DNA from: Bernardetia sp042180575
GTDB lineage: Bacteria; Bacteroidota; Bacteroidia; Cytophagales; Bernardetiaceae
Direction: 5' to 3'
DNA length: 64,000 nucleotides
Assembly (NCBI RefSeq): GCF_042180575.1
Contig: NZ_CP170094.1
Location: forward strand, 4,030,001-4,094,000
The number at the start of each line of letters is the position of its first letter. Within the stretch, counting starts at the first letter, position 1. Shown one piece after another: positions 34,021 through 43,810 of this stretch. The position numbers and the translations under genes were made by a program. The notes beneath the pieces are model-generated. The model did no database searches. It had not been told where the DNA came from and saw only the letters and a list, made by a program, of their open reading frames with translations.

Positions 34021-35205
34021 ATGAAAGAGGCTTCCAAAGACAAACAGATTATTCCAGTTATTGATAAAAAGAAGAAAGAACTCTCCAAACTAGAGAATCT
34101 ATTTAATTACCGTATCAAGCGTGTCAAAAGATTAAAAGACAATATAAATTTAGCCTCTACACAGGTTCAGTCTTTTCGTCAAGAAATGATGTCTAAAGTT
34201 ATTCCTGCCACTAATAAAATAAACGAAAGACAAGTTGTTTTGATTAAAGAATTAGTAACTATTTTTGATGAAAAAATACTGAAAGGAAAAAAACAAAATG
34301 AAAAATTTAAGGCATTAATATTGTTTCTTATTGAGGATTTAATCTTTGAGAAAGAACAAGAAGGATTAGACGAACTCTATGAACGTTTTGCAGAAAAAAC
34401 CATAGAAGAAACAGAAGCTGAAGCTGTTAAAGAAGAAAAAGAAAAGTTATTACGAGTGATGGATATGTTTGGATTTGAAATTACTGAAGAAGAAAAAGAA
34501 AAACTACTCAGTGATGAAGAAGATGAAGAGTTTATGGAAGAATTTGAAAAGAAATTCTCTAGTGAAAATTTAGAAAATGCTAAAAATTCTTTTTTTGGAG
34601 ATTTTGGATTTGGAGAGCGAAAGAAAAGTCAAAAGCAACTAGAAAAAGAAGAAAAAAGAAATAAAGAATTAGAAAATATTAGCAAAACTGTAAAGCAAGT
34701 GTACAAAGAACTCATGAAAGAGTTGCACCCTGATAAAGAACCTGATGAAATCAAACAATTAGAAAAAACACAGCTCGTTCAAGAAATTACAGAAGCCTAT
34801 CGCAATGATGACCTTTTTACTCTATTGTCTATACAACTAGCACAACTTGATGAAACCGATAACACAAAATTGAGTGAAGAGAAAATCAATTATTTTAATA
34901 CAATGCTTCTCAATCAAGCTCGTGAGTTGGAAGAACAGAAAGAAAGCCTAGGACATGAGGCAAACTTACCTACTATTTTAATAAAAACATTAGGTAAAAA
35001 AGAGTTTGATAACCTATCAAAGCGTGTCATAAAAGAAAATCAACAAGAGATAAAAGAAGTAATAAAAAATGTAAATTCCCAAATAGAAAAAATACAAGCT
35101 AAAGATAAAAAGTATCTCAAAATGTTTGTAGAAGAAAACTATGAAAATCTTATTGAGCCTTCTCCATTTGATTTTTCTATGATGAGTGAGTTTTTTAGTG
35201 AATAA
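34021..35205 (+). CDS. J-domain-containing protein
   Basis: 394 residues, highly charged, largely coiled-coil. Near residue 236 a J-domain-like segment carries the HPD triplet (VYKELMKELHPDKEPDEIKQ) followed by 'EITEAYRNDDLFTLLSIQLAQ'. This matches the divergent J-like domain of bacterial 'J domain-containing' proteins, which recruit or stimulate DnaK. No signal peptide; cytoplasmic. It lies between two near-identical terminators (33881 and 35261). Confidence 0.7.
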   Translation: MKEASKDKQIIPVIDKKKKELSKLENLFNYRIKRVKRLKDNINLASTQVQSFRQEMMSKVIPATNKINERQVVLIKELVTIFDEKILKGKKQNEKFKALILFLIEDLIFEKEQEGLDELYERFAEKTIEETEAEAVKEEKEKLLRVMDMFGFEITEEEKEKLLSDEEDEEFMEEFEKKFSSENLENAKNSFFGDFGFGERKKSQKQLEKEEKRNKELENISKTVKQVYKELMKELHPDKEPDEIKQLEKTQLVQEITEAYRNDDLFTLLSIQLAQLDETDNTKLSEEKINYFNTMLLNQARELEEQKESLGHEANLPTILIKTLGKKEFDNLSKRVIKENQQEIKEVIKNVNSQIEKIQAKDKKYLKMFVEENYENLIEPSPFDFSMMSEFFSE

Positions 35206-35260
35206 TCAAACCTAATTCGTAACTAACATCAAGTCTTGAAATAGTTTCTACCATCAAAAA

Positions 35261-35294
35261 CCGAAATTCAAACCTATTGAATTTCGGTTTTTTC
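35261..35294 (+). terminator. J-domain gene terminator (repeat copy 2)
   Basis: Same hairpin as 33881-33907 with one base different (aacctattga for aatctattga). It overlaps the earliest possible start of the downstream frame, arguing against that start. Confidence 0.9.
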
Positions 35295-35375
35295 ATTTTC
35301 AAAAGTATTTTATTGAAAATCACAAAACAAAATTTAGTTTTTCTTGTCTTTCTGAATAACTATAAGCATTTTTGT

Positions 35376-38300
35376 ATGTATTCTATCAAAATAAACAAAA
35401 TAGAAAGTTTAGGAAAAACAGATAAGAAAAATAAAGGAAATCTAAAAATGACAAGATGGAAAATGCGTTTTTTACGCTTTCGTGTGTGGTTAGAAAATCA
35501 ATGGAAAAGCCGTTCTCAAAAAGAAAAATATACCGTCGGAATTGCTGGTATTTTAGGGGTTTTACTTGTTTTTGCAGTTGCTTTTGTTATTTGGGACAAT
35601 AATAGAGAGGCTTCTGTGTGGGAACTTGTGCCTAATGATGCTATTTTGGTTTTGGAAACAACAGAAGCACAGCGCATGAGAGAAAAAATTGATTCGCTTC
35701 CTTTTTGGCAGCCTTTCAAAAACTTGCCTTATTTACAAGCCTATCATTCTCGTAAGACTGTTTTGGATTCGATTGGTAGAGATTCTTTAGATATTATGAA
35801 TTATCTAAAAGGACGAAAAATATATGTTTCGCTGCACCAAACTTCTCGTACAAGTGCTGATATTATGTTTTTTGTTCCGATGTCTTTACAGTCAAGAATT
35901 ATAAATAGTCTGACCAAAAAATTAAAAAAAGACATTCCTTTTACGCATTCAGAGCGTTTGTACAATGATATTACAGTTCACGAATTGAAATATGAATATG
36001 AAAAAACAGACGAAAATGGAAATATAGAAGCAAGAAAAAACTCAAATAGAAAAAACGAAACTGAAAGTGTAATCTTTACTTATGTCATTTATAAAAATTT
36101 TTTTATAGGAAGTTATACGCCTTTTTTGGTAGAAGATGCTGTTCGTAAAATAGCAAATAATGAGGGAACACCCTTTTTCAAAGAAAATCAAGACCTTTTA
36201 AAACTTACAAAAATAGAAGATGATGATGCAAATTTGTATGTTTCGGCTTCACAGATTCCAAAACTGTTTTCACTTTTTACAGGAGAAGAAAATACGGCTT
36301 TGCTTGCTACTTTCGAAAACTGGGCAAAATCTGCTATGCTAGATGTTTCTTTGAAAGAGCATTTACTTTTATTAAATGGCTATCTTCTTACCCAAGAAGA
36401 AGGCGCAGAAAGAGATTATTTATCCATTTTAGAAAATCAAAAAGCGATTGATTTTATTGATTTACAACAATTTATCCCTCAAGAAACGGCTCTTTTGTAT
36501 CGAATTGGTTTTTCAGAACCTCAAAAATATTTTAGTGATTTAGACGAATATAGAAAGGAATATTTGCCCAAACAGATAGAACAAAGAGAATCACTTATAG
36601 ATTATTACAGTTTTTCGCCTACTCGTTTTTTGGATAATATAGGAAATGAAATTGCTGTGGCTGTTTTAGAAATGCCAGAAAATAGAAAAAGTCCAGAAAA
36701 ACTAGCCTTCTTAAAAATAAAATCAGAAGACGGACAAACTGAAAAATACGAACAAAAAGCGATTGCTTTACTTACTCAACTTGCCGAAAATTCTCGTGTA
36801 GAAGTAAAAAGTGAAGACTCAGCAGAATCAGAAACCAAACCTCTGACAGAGATTTATGAAGAGTTACCGATTACACGAATTGAAGTAGCTGATTTTCCTC
36901 TAAAAATGTTTGGAGAAGGTTTTAGTGGTTTTTCTCAGTCTTATTTTACCGTTTTGGAAAGTAAATATATTGTGATTGGAAGTAGTTTTCAAGCCATTCA
37001 AACGCTGATTGATGATTATAAAAATGAACGTGTTTGGGGGAAATTGGTACGACAAAGACAGTTTTTTGAGCAAATTGGAACTCGTTCGACAGTGAGCGTA
37101 ATTGTAGATTTGCCTCGTTCTTGGAACTGGCTCATGACAAATGTTTCTCCTGAATGGCAAAAGACGTTTGAAGCCTATAAATACGATCTTTTGAAAGTAG
37201 AATTTTTGGCGTGGCAAGCAGAAGGAGAAGAAAAACGTTTTGCAAGTTCTCTTATTTTTCAACAACAAAAAACGGCTGAATTGGTCGCTCAAAGCAAAAA
37301 AGAAGAAGCCAAAACAGTTTTTAAAAACAAATTAGAAAGTCCTCCTTATTTGGTCAGAAATCATTTGGATAGAAGTCAGGAAGTATTAGTCCAAGATGAT
37401 AAAGATATGTTGTATTTAATTTCGAAAGAAGGAAAAATACTTTGGAATTATTATCTCAATGGAACAATGCGCCCACAAGTTTATCAAATTGATGCCTATA
37501 AAAATGGAAAATTACAATATCTAATTGCCACTCCTACAAAGGTTTATTTGATTGACCGTTTGGGAAGAGCAGTTTCAGGTTTTCCAATTTGGTTTCCAGA
37601 AAACACATTTATTACACATCTTTCTGTGATTGATTACGATAACTCAAAAAATTATAGAATTGGAGTAGCTACAAGTACAGGAAATGTTTATTTGTACGAC
37701 AAAACAGGAAAAAGTCTCCCCGGTTGGCAGCCTCGCAAGGTAGGAATGGCTCTTTCTGCACCTTTGGAACACGTTCGTGCAGGAAGTAGAGATGCGATGA
37801 TTGCGATTGAACAAAACGGAATTGTCAATTTACTGAAACGAAACTCTCAAAGTTATTCTAATTTCCCACTCAATTTCAATTCTGATATTACAAATGATTT
37901 TCATGTTGATTATGGAAATACCCTTTCTACAACAGAAATAAGTATGCTTACTGAAGCAGGCGAACTCATTCGTTTTAATTTGGAGGGAAAAATAATAGAT
38001 AGAAAGTTCTTTGAAAAAGGAGAACAAGGCGCAATTTTTACATTAGCAGCCGACAAACAGCGTGAACAAAATTTTGTCATTGCACGACAAGACAGCAAAA
38101 AACTAACGCTTTATTCTTCGGAAGAAGAACTATTATTTTCTAAAACCTATGATAATGACGGCACAAAACTAATTCAATATTTCAATTTTGGTGCAAGTAT
38201 AGAAGTCATTGCCGTTACGGATATGCACGCCCAAAAAACCTATCTCTATTACACCAACGGAACAATGGTAGGAGGAAAACCAATACAAAGTAACACAACG

Positions 38301-38390
38301 ATTGCGCTTTTTTATTCAGAACAAACAAGCCTTTTTACGCTTTACAGAACATTGGATAAAGAATGTCAGAAATTGGTTTTTGGGAGGTAG
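35376..38390 (+). CDS. Membrane-anchored DUF3352-like/beta-propeller protein
   Basis: Frame open from 35277, but that start is a TTG inside a terminator. ATG at 35376 (1004 aa) or ATG at 35448 (980 aa, with an AGGA-like box upstream) are preferred. One membrane helix follows the basic N-terminus (KYTVGIAGILGVLLVFAVAF). A long extracytoplasmic part resembles DUF3352 proteins (VPNDAILVLETTEAQRMREK). The last ~300 residues form beta-propeller-type repeats (MLYLISKEGKILWNYYLNG, VYLIDRLGRAVSGFPIWF, VYLYDKTGKSLPGW). Probably a periplasmic sensor or scaffold; function unknown. Confidence 0.6.
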   Translation: MYSIKINKIESLGKTDKKNKGNLKMTRWKMRFLRFRVWLENQWKSRSQKEKYTVGIAGILGVLLVFAVAFVIWDNNREASVWELVPNDAILVLETTEAQRMREKIDSLPFWQPFKNLPYLQAYHSRKTVLDSIGRDSLDIMNYLKGRKIYVSLHQTSRTSADIMFFVPMSLQSRIINSLTKKLKKDIPFTHSERLYNDITVHELKYEYEKTDENGNIEARKNSNRKNETESVIFTYVIYKNFFIGSYTPFLVEDAVRKIANNEGTPFFKENQDLLKLTKIEDDDANLYVSASQIPKLFSLFTGEENTALLATFENWAKSAMLDVSLKEHLLLLNGYLLTQEEGAERDYLSILENQKAIDFIDLQQFIPQETALLYRIGFSEPQKYFSDLDEYRKEYLPKQIEQRESLIDYYSFSPTRFLDNIGNEIAVAVLEMPENRKSPEKLAFLKIKSEDGQTEKYEQKAIALLTQLAENSRVEVKSEDSAESETKPLTEIYEELPITRIEVADFPLKMFGEGFSGFSQSYFTVLESKYIVIGSSFQAIQTLIDDYKNERVWGKLVRQRQFFEQIGTRSTVSVIVDLPRSWNWLMTNVSPEWQKTFEAYKYDLLKVEFLAWQAEGEEKRFASSLIFQQQKTAELVAQSKKEEAKTVFKNKLESPPYLVRNHLDRSQEVLVQDDKDMLYLISKEGKILWNYYLNGTMRPQVYQIDAYKNGKLQYLIATPTKVYLIDRLGRAVSGFPIWFPENTFITHLSVIDYDNSKNYRIGVATSTGNVYLYDKTGKSLPGWQPRKVGMALSAPLEHVRAGSRDAMIAIEQNGIVNLLKRNSQSYSNFPLNFNSDITNDFHVDYGNTLSTTEISMLTEAGELIRFNLEGKIIDRKFFEKGEQGAIFTLAADKQREQNFVIARQDSKKLTLYSSEEELLFSKTYDNDGTKLIQYFNFGASIEVIAVTDMHAQKTYLYYTNGTMVGGKPIQSNTTIALFYSEQTSLFTLYRTLDKECQKLVFGR

Positions 38391-38440
38391 GTTTTGAGAT
38401 AACTATTTGCTTATGTAAAACAATCCTCAATTTTTTTACA

Positions 38441-38492
38441 TAAAAGCGTAACATGTAAAGAATATAGCTTTTTCTTTACACGTTATACTTTT
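38441..38492. terminator. Bidirectional terminator
   Basis: A 20-bp imperfect stem (aaaagcgtaacatgtaaaga / tctttacacgttatactttt) between two convergent genes. Confidence 0.85.
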
Positions 38493-38551
38493 ATTTCTGT
38501 TCTTAGCATCATACTACGAACAAGTGGAAGAGAATCATTTATTTTAGTAAT

Positions 38552-41227
38552 TTATTCAAAGGTTTCTACATCATTTATCCATTCTACATTGTTATATTCA
38601 CAACCATACAAATAATTAGAACAACCATAAAAATTACGAGTATTTCCATTTGAGGCAACAGTTGAACGTCTTAGTAAAACATCCGCTGTTATACACTCTG
38701 GACATTTACGTTCCGAAGATTTGCCACTTTCAACTTCTAACTCTGAAATAAATTTTGACTTAAAAGAGCTATCTGCAACAAAATAAATTTTCTCTTTTGC
38801 TCTAGTCATAGCGACATAGAATAAACGTCTTTCTTCTCCATTTTCGAATTGGTCTGCTTCACTTAATAAAAGATTCAAAACCAAATCATCTGACATTTCA
38901 GAAGGAAAACCATACTTACCTGAATTACAATTTAGTACAATAACTATATCTCCTTCCAGTCCTTTCGCTTTATGAACTGTCATGAATTTAGCTTGAATAT
39001 TTTTATTCTTTCCTTCAAAAATTTTTGTCGTGTAAGAAATAGTTGAATCATTCTTATCAATCTGAAAAATATTTTTTTCATTTTTAATTCTATCTATATC
39101 AAATCTATATCTTCCAAGAATAATAATTTCCTTTTCTCCTATATTCTCATCCAACATTAATAGGTCATCAAATATATTTTTCAGTACTATTGTATCATCT
39201 TGATTGCTGGTAGTAGAATAACGAATGTTGTATTCAGTATTTCCTTGATTTAATAAACCTTTGAGTTCTTTTTGAGCTTGATTTGGATTTTTTTGTATAA
39301 AATTGCTTGAAAACGATATTAATGGTTCACGAAAACGGTACGTTGTTTCAATCTTTGATTTTACTGTATAACCAAAATAGTTTTCAAACTCTTTAAACAA
39401 AGAAATATCACTACCACTAAAGCGATAAATTGACTGCCAATCATCTCCTACACAAAACACTTTACAAGAAGGATTTTTTTCTTTAAGAGCTTTTATAAGT
39501 TGGTATCTTCCTATAGAAATATCTTGAAATTCATCAATTATTATATAACTAAATTTTTTATCGTAAGTGCCATTTATTATATGTTCAGAAGCCTTATTAA
39601 TCATATCACTAAAATCAATTTCGTTTCTTTCTTTCAGATGATCCTCATATCGTTCAAATATTGGTGTTATGATTTCAATAAACAATGAATTTCTTTGCCT
39701 AATTAAATTATCCTTATCTCTATTATTTTTGTTTCTCACATCAGTAATATAATAATTATTAGACTTCATAAGTGTTATGAAAGTTCCAAACAGAGCGATA
39801 AGATTTTTTACTTCATTATCTGCATTTTGAGAAATAATTTCCCAAATCTCTTCTGGAGATTTAGGTTTAAAAATTACTCCTACATCAGAAAGATTTTTTG
39901 CGAGATTATCAAATAAAGTGCCTTCATTCATTTCATAACTGTAACTTTCAATTAATATAGTTCCCTTTTCTTCATGAAGTTCTCTTTTCCATTCCATGCC
40001 CTCTTGATATTTTTCAGTTGCTGAGAGATAATCATCGCCAGTAAACCAATTTGGAACACTTCCATCTCTTGAAATACCAAAATGTTCAATATAAATCTTT
40101 TTATTATCCTGCTTTACTGTAAAATCTGGTTTATACTGTCTATATGACTTGTTTGCTGTGTCATATTCGTAAGGAAATTCATATTCATAATCAATACCGT
40201 TGAACAGAAGGAAATTAGCAATTTTACATTCTTCAATACTTTTTACAGCTTCCATTCTAAATGTTTTTTTACCATTAGACCAAATTGCTTTTGCTTTGTA
40301 ACTTTTAAAATTCTGGTCTTTTATATACTGAATGTATTCTCCTTTGTTAGCAAAGTCAGATTGAAGTTTTATAGGTTTTAAAAAATTGACAAAATAATTT
40401 GTTAATTTTTCAAGATAGTTTGTATCTTTTATTAAATCATTAAAATATTTTTCAAGTAGTAATCTAAATTGCTGTTCTTCAAATATACTTGGCTGTTTAC
40501 TCTCTGCTTGTACTATAATATCTTTACCAAATTTGTGAAATGTTTTTACCTCTACTTCTTCATTATTAATTCTATCCGAAAGATCACTCGCTGACTTCTT
40601 AGTATAAGAAATCAATAATATCTCATCTGGATTAACTTTGTAACGATTAATAACATAGTTCACTTTGCCTACAATAGTAGTTGTTTTACCAGAACCTGCA
40701 CCAGCTATAACTATATTATTATCTTCATCTGTTACAACTGACGTTCTTTGCTGAATATCAAGTTTCCTACCTTCTATATCATCAAAAAATTCGCTATAAT
40801 TATTTAATTCTTGTTTTACAAAATCTCTATTGAAATTGTCTCGTAATTTATTAGAGTTAGTAAAATAATTTATGAATGTTTCTATTGATTTTACATTTTC
40901 TGTTGAGAGCTTAATATCCTCAAAACGTTTTCCTTTTATTTCACTCAGTAAAGACCTTTGTTTATCTTGCCAAACTGTTAATTGATAATTTGCAAAATAA
41001 CCAGTTTCAAAATTTATATGTTTTGAAAATTCTATATTTGCATTTTTAATTTTATCAATTTTACTTTCAAAATAATCGAAAAGGTTCTTTCTTTCTAGTT
41101 CAATTCTAGCCTCTTCAAGTTCTTTCTTTTTTCGTTCAGCTTCTTTATTCTTATAGTAAACCCATAGAACTATTAAAGAAATAAAAATAAGTGAAGCTAT
41201 TAGCACGAAACTTTCTAGACCTTTCAT
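38552..41227 (-). CDS. SF1 (UvrD/HelD-like) helicase with membrane anchor and zinc ribbon
   Basis: 891 residues. Residues 6-24 form a predicted transmembrane helix, then a charged coiled coil. SF1A helicase motifs: Q motif near 156-165 (LDIQQRTSVV), Walker A AGAGSGKTT at 175-183, DEFQD near 560, later VFCVGDDWQSIYRFSG, TVHKAKGLEGD and RRLFYVAMTRAK. Between the two helicase halves (about 330-440) YKPDFTV, IYIEHFG and GTILIESYSYE suggest a PD-(D/E)XK-like nuclease insert. The C-terminus is a four-Cys zinc ribbon (CPEC ... C ... C). DNA unwinding/cleaving protein, DNA helicase IV-like; located beside an R-M system, so a defence or recombination role is likely but unproven. Confidence 0.75.
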   Translation of the reverse strand: MKGLESFVLIASLIFISLIVLWVYYKNKEAERKKKELEEARIELERKNLFDYFESKIDKIKNANIEFSKHINFETGYFANYQLTVWQDKQRSLLSEIKGKRFEDIKLSTENVKSIETFINYFTNSNKLRDNFNRDFVKQELNNYSEFFDDIEGRKLDIQQRTSVVTDEDNNIVIAGAGSGKTTTIVGKVNYVINRYKVNPDEILLISYTKKSASDLSDRINNEEVEVKTFHKFGKDIIVQAESKQPSIFEEQQFRLLLEKYFNDLIKDTNYLEKLTNYFVNFLKPIKLQSDFANKGEYIQYIKDQNFKSYKAKAIWSNGKKTFRMEAVKSIEECKIANFLLFNGIDYEYEFPYEYDTANKSYRQYKPDFTVKQDNKKIYIEHFGISRDGSVPNWFTGDDYLSATEKYQEGMEWKRELHEEKGTILIESYSYEMNEGTLFDNLAKNLSDVGVIFKPKSPEEIWEIISQNADNEVKNLIALFGTFITLMKSNNYYITDVRNKNNRDKDNLIRQRNSLFIEIITPIFERYEDHLKERNEIDFSDMINKASEHIINGTYDKKFSYIIIDEFQDISIGRYQLIKALKEKNPSCKVFCVGDDWQSIYRFSGSDISLFKEFENYFGYTVKSKIETTYRFREPLISFSSNFIQKNPNQAQKELKGLLNQGNTEYNIRYSTTSNQDDTIVLKNIFDDLLMLDENIGEKEIIILGRYRFDIDRIKNEKNIFQIDKNDSTISYTTKIFEGKNKNIQAKFMTVHKAKGLEGDIVIVLNCNSGKYGFPSEMSDDLVLNLLLSEADQFENGEERRLFYVAMTRAKEKIYFVADSSFKSKFISELEVESGKSSERKCPECITADVLLRRSTVASNGNTRNFYGCSNYLYGCEYNNVEWINDVETFE

Positions 41228-41298
41228 ACAATTTTACTGTTAGTTAATAATAACTTGATTGCCCTATTGAATTGAACTCAATTCGTATTTGAATAATC

Positions 41299-41350
41299 AC
41301 AAAAACACCACCAATTCAAAAAAGAACTAATAGTGTTTACAATATACAAA
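41299..41350. repeat. Direct repeat flanking the R-M module, copy 1
   Basis: Near-identical to 43735-43791 (aacaccaccaattcaaaaaa, then gaac-aatag-gttt, then atatac). It lies between the helicase start and the methyltransferase. Confidence 0.7.
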
Positions 41351-41436
41351 AAGAAGCAGTAAAAATTAAAATTATTGCTTTAGCTATTTCTTGCTAATAA
41401 AACCAACAAAAAGCTAATTTTTTATCAAAAATTTAG

Positions 41437-41444
41437 TAAATTTG
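41437..41444 (+). promoter_or_regulatory. Possible -7 box for the methyltransferase leader
   Basis: TAAATTTG matches TAnnTTTG, about 50 bp before the leader frame. No clear -33 element was found. Confidence 0.3.
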
Positions 41445-41488
41445 TGTAGCCAAACGCATTAAAATAACCTCTTTGTATTGAACATTTT

Positions 41489-41608
41489 TTGAAAGGAATC
41501 AATAAACAACCTCTTGAAGTTAGCAACAACAGAAAAATTGTAGAACAAAAAGACACTACAAAAACAGAACTAATAGAAAAAGTAGAACAGTTAAAATTAT
41601 TTGCATGA
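41489..41608 (+). CDS. 39-residue leader ORF coupled to the methyltransferase
   Basis: TTG-started frame (TTG at 41489): 39 residues, hydrophilic, Lys/Glu-rich, ending EKVEQLKLFA. Its stop overlaps the methyltransferase start in an ATGA quartet, the usual sign of translational coupling. It could be a leader peptide or a remnant of a fused N-terminus. No family recognised. Confidence 0.3.
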   Translation: MKGINKQPLEVSNNRKIVEQKDTTKTELIEKVEQLKLFA

Positions 41609-43005
41609 AATTTATAGATTTATTTGCAGGATTAGGAGGAATTCGTTTGGGTTTCGAAGAAGCTTGTAGGGAAAAAGGAATAAAAACAGAATGTGTTTTG
41701 ACTTCTGAAATAAAGCCTTACGCTATCCAAACTTTAAAACACAATCATCATTATGAAAATGAAGAGAATTTTGTAGGCGATATTTTTAATGTAAAAAATG
41801 AGGATATTCCTTCTTTTGATTTTTTGTTTGCAGGTTTTCCTTGTCAGCCTTTTAGTTCTAGTGGAAAACGTCAGGGTTTTGCTGATACTAGAGGGACGTT
41901 ATTTTTTGAAATTGAACGGATTTTAGAGTATCACAAACCACAAGGATTTATTTTGGAAAATGTAGAAGGTTTGGTAAAGCACGATTTAGAAAACAAACAT
42001 GATGAAATAGGCAGAACATTAAAAACCATTTTATACAAATTAGAAGAATTAGGTTATCAAGTGTCGTGGAAAGTTTTGGATAGTCTTAATTTTGGAGTTC
42101 CACAATCAAGAAAACGAATTTTTATAGTGGGTACAAAGAATTGTCAAATTTCTTTAGATAATTTTGAAGAAAAACACGCTATTTTAAATGATATTTTAGA
42201 AACAAATAAACCTTTATTAGAAACAGATTTTACCAAAAAATTACTTTCTCACTTTAAAGTTGAAGAATTATATGGAAAATCTATAAAAGACAAACGAGGA
42301 GGCGAAAATAATATTCATAGTTGGGATATTGGTTTGAAAGGAGAATGTACAAAAGAACAAATCAATTTATTGAATCGCTTATTTAAAGAACGCAGAAGAA
42401 AACAATGGGCTGCCGAAATTGGAATTGATTGGATGGACGGAATGCCTCTTACTTTGCAGCAAATAGAATCTTTTTATCTTACTTCCAAACTTGAGTTGTT
42501 TAATACGAACAAGCAAGAAAATAATAGTGAGCAGCTTGAAGAAATGCTAGATGATTTGGTAGAAAAAGGATATTTGAAATTTGAATATCCAAAAAAGCTA
42601 GTTAAGGAAGTTACAGAAAATGGAATTATTTCTTCTCGTGTTTATGATGAAACAAAACAGAAAGGATATAATATTGTAACAGGGAAGCTAAGTTTTGAGG
42701 TCAATAAAATTTTGAATCCTTTAGAAATTGCACCTACTTTAGTAGCAACAGATATGATAAAAATTGCTGTTGTTGATGGAAAAGGAATACGAAAATTGAC
42801 GATTAGAGAAGGATTAAGAATGTTTGGTTATCCTGAAAATTATGAAATTCCATTGAAAAAAACATTAGCTTTTGATTTATTAGGAAATACAGTTGTTGTT
42901 TCTGTTGTTAAAGCTGTTTCTGAACGTATTTTGGATAGTTTACAAAGTAAAAACGAAGTTTCAGAAAAATTATCTGATTTTAATAAAGATAGGATTAAAG
43001 TTTAA
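41605..43005 (+). CDS. Type II C5-cytosine DNA methyltransferase
   Basis: 466 residues. C5-MTase motifs in order: I FIDLFAGLGGIRLGFE; IV GFPCQPFSSSGKRQGF with catalytic Cys80; VI ILENVEGL; VIII GVPQSRKRIFIVG; IX REGLRMFGYPENY; X LLGNTVVVSVVKAV. The region between VIII and IX (target recognition) is about 200 residues. It protects DNA against the convergent NgoBV-type endonuclease gene, whose family cuts GGNNCC; the same site is therefore inferred for the methylase. Tail-to-tail overlap of 11 bp with the endonuclease gene. Confidence 0.93.
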   Translation: MKFIDLFAGLGGIRLGFEEACREKGIKTECVLTSEIKPYAIQTLKHNHHYENEENFVGDIFNVKNEDIPSFDFLFAGFPCQPFSSSGKRQGFADTRGTLFFEIERILEYHKPQGFILENVEGLVKHDLENKHDEIGRTLKTILYKLEELGYQVSWKVLDSLNFGVPQSRKRIFIVGTKNCQISLDNFEEKHAILNDILETNKPLLETDFTKKLLSHFKVEELYGKSIKDKRGGENNIHSWDIGLKGECTKEQINLLNRLFKERRRKQWAAEIGIDWMDGMPLTLQQIESFYLTSKLELFNTNKQENNSEQLEEMLDDLVEKGYLKFEYPKKLVKEVTENGIISSRVYDETKQKGYNIVTGKLSFEVNKILNPLEIAPTLVATDMIKIAVVDGKGIRKLTIREGLRMFGYPENYEIPLKKTLAFDLLGNTVVVSVVKAVSERILDSLQSKNEVSEKLSDFNKDRIKV

Positions 43006-43708
43006 ATCCTGTATTTGCAAAATAGCTTGTAGATACTTTTTCTAACCAATTTTCTTTGTACTTATCACATTGAGGATAAAATTTAAAGGTTTCAGCAAGA
43101 GCATTGACAAACTCTTTTTTGTCTTGAAAAGGTAAATTTTTCAAACGACTAGAATACCAAGTGCAAGGACGAATATTATAAATTTGACCTCGTTTTACTT
43201 GCATTTTTATAGGGTCTTTTCCTGAAGGACTTGTTATTTCCCAAACCTTTTTGAGCCAAATATTATCTATACTCAAAACTGAATCTACCATTTTATAACT
43301 AAAAATTAAATAATCAGCTTCTATGCGTTCTGGAATCAATAAAAGTGAAGTACAATAACTATCAAAATTAGCAATGTCAAAAGCTGGACTAGCTCCTGCA
43401 TGAAAAGTTTTTAATTCTAAAAAATCTGAATTGTCGCTCTCTGAAAGTAAAAAATCTGGAAACGCTTGTGTATTTTTAGCTTGTCTAAAATAAAAATTAT
43501 TCAATACAAGCCACTCACGCAACCATTCTTGTAAAAGATCGCCTATCGCATCTTTCCCATTATATTTTGCAGAAATTCCTCCTAATTTTATCTCAATACT
43601 TCCAATCTGTTCTTTTATTTTAAATTGATTGAGCAATAAATCATAAATTTCTGATGCTGTAATTCTTTTTCTTTCCATTATATCATTCTCATTTTGAAAT
43701 CCACTCAT
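42995..43708 (-). CDS. NgoBV-family Type II restriction endonuclease
   Basis: 237 residues. Recognised by the conserved series IEIKLGGISAKYNGKDAIGD, 'LLQEWLREWL', FDIANFDSYCTSLLL, DYLIFSYKM, IWLKKVWEI, QIYNIRPCTWYSSR. A PD-(D/E)XK site is visible: Pro84-Asp85 and Glu98-Leu-Lys100 (FPDFLL ... LELK). Related enzymes (NgoBV, NlaIV) recognise GGNNCC; specificity here is inferred. The gene converges with the cognate C5 methyltransferase, ending 11 bp inside it. Confidence 0.9.
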   Translation of the reverse strand: MSGFQNENDIMERKRITASEIYDLLLNQFKIKEQIGSIEIKLGGISAKYNGKDAIGDLLQEWLREWLVLNNFYFRQAKNTQAFPDFLLSESDNSDFLELKTFHAGASPAFDIANFDSYCTSLLLIPERIEADYLIFSYKMVDSVLSIDNIWLKKVWEITSPSGKDPIKMQVKRGQIYNIRPCTWYSSRLKNLPFQDKKEFVNALAETFKFYPQCDKYKENWLEKVSTSYFANTGFKL

Positions 43709-43734
43709 TTAGATATTTATAGTTTTGTAATTAG

Positions 43735-43791
43735 ACAAAAAACACCACCAATTCAAAAAAAAGAACGAATAGCGTTTTCAAATATACATAA
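43735..43791. repeat. Direct repeat flanking the R-M module, copy 2
   Basis: Second copy of the ~52-bp repeat at 41299-41350, same orientation. It lies just upstream of the endonuclease gene start. Confidence 0.7.
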
Positions 43792-43810
43792 AAAACAAAT
43801 ATTACAAACA

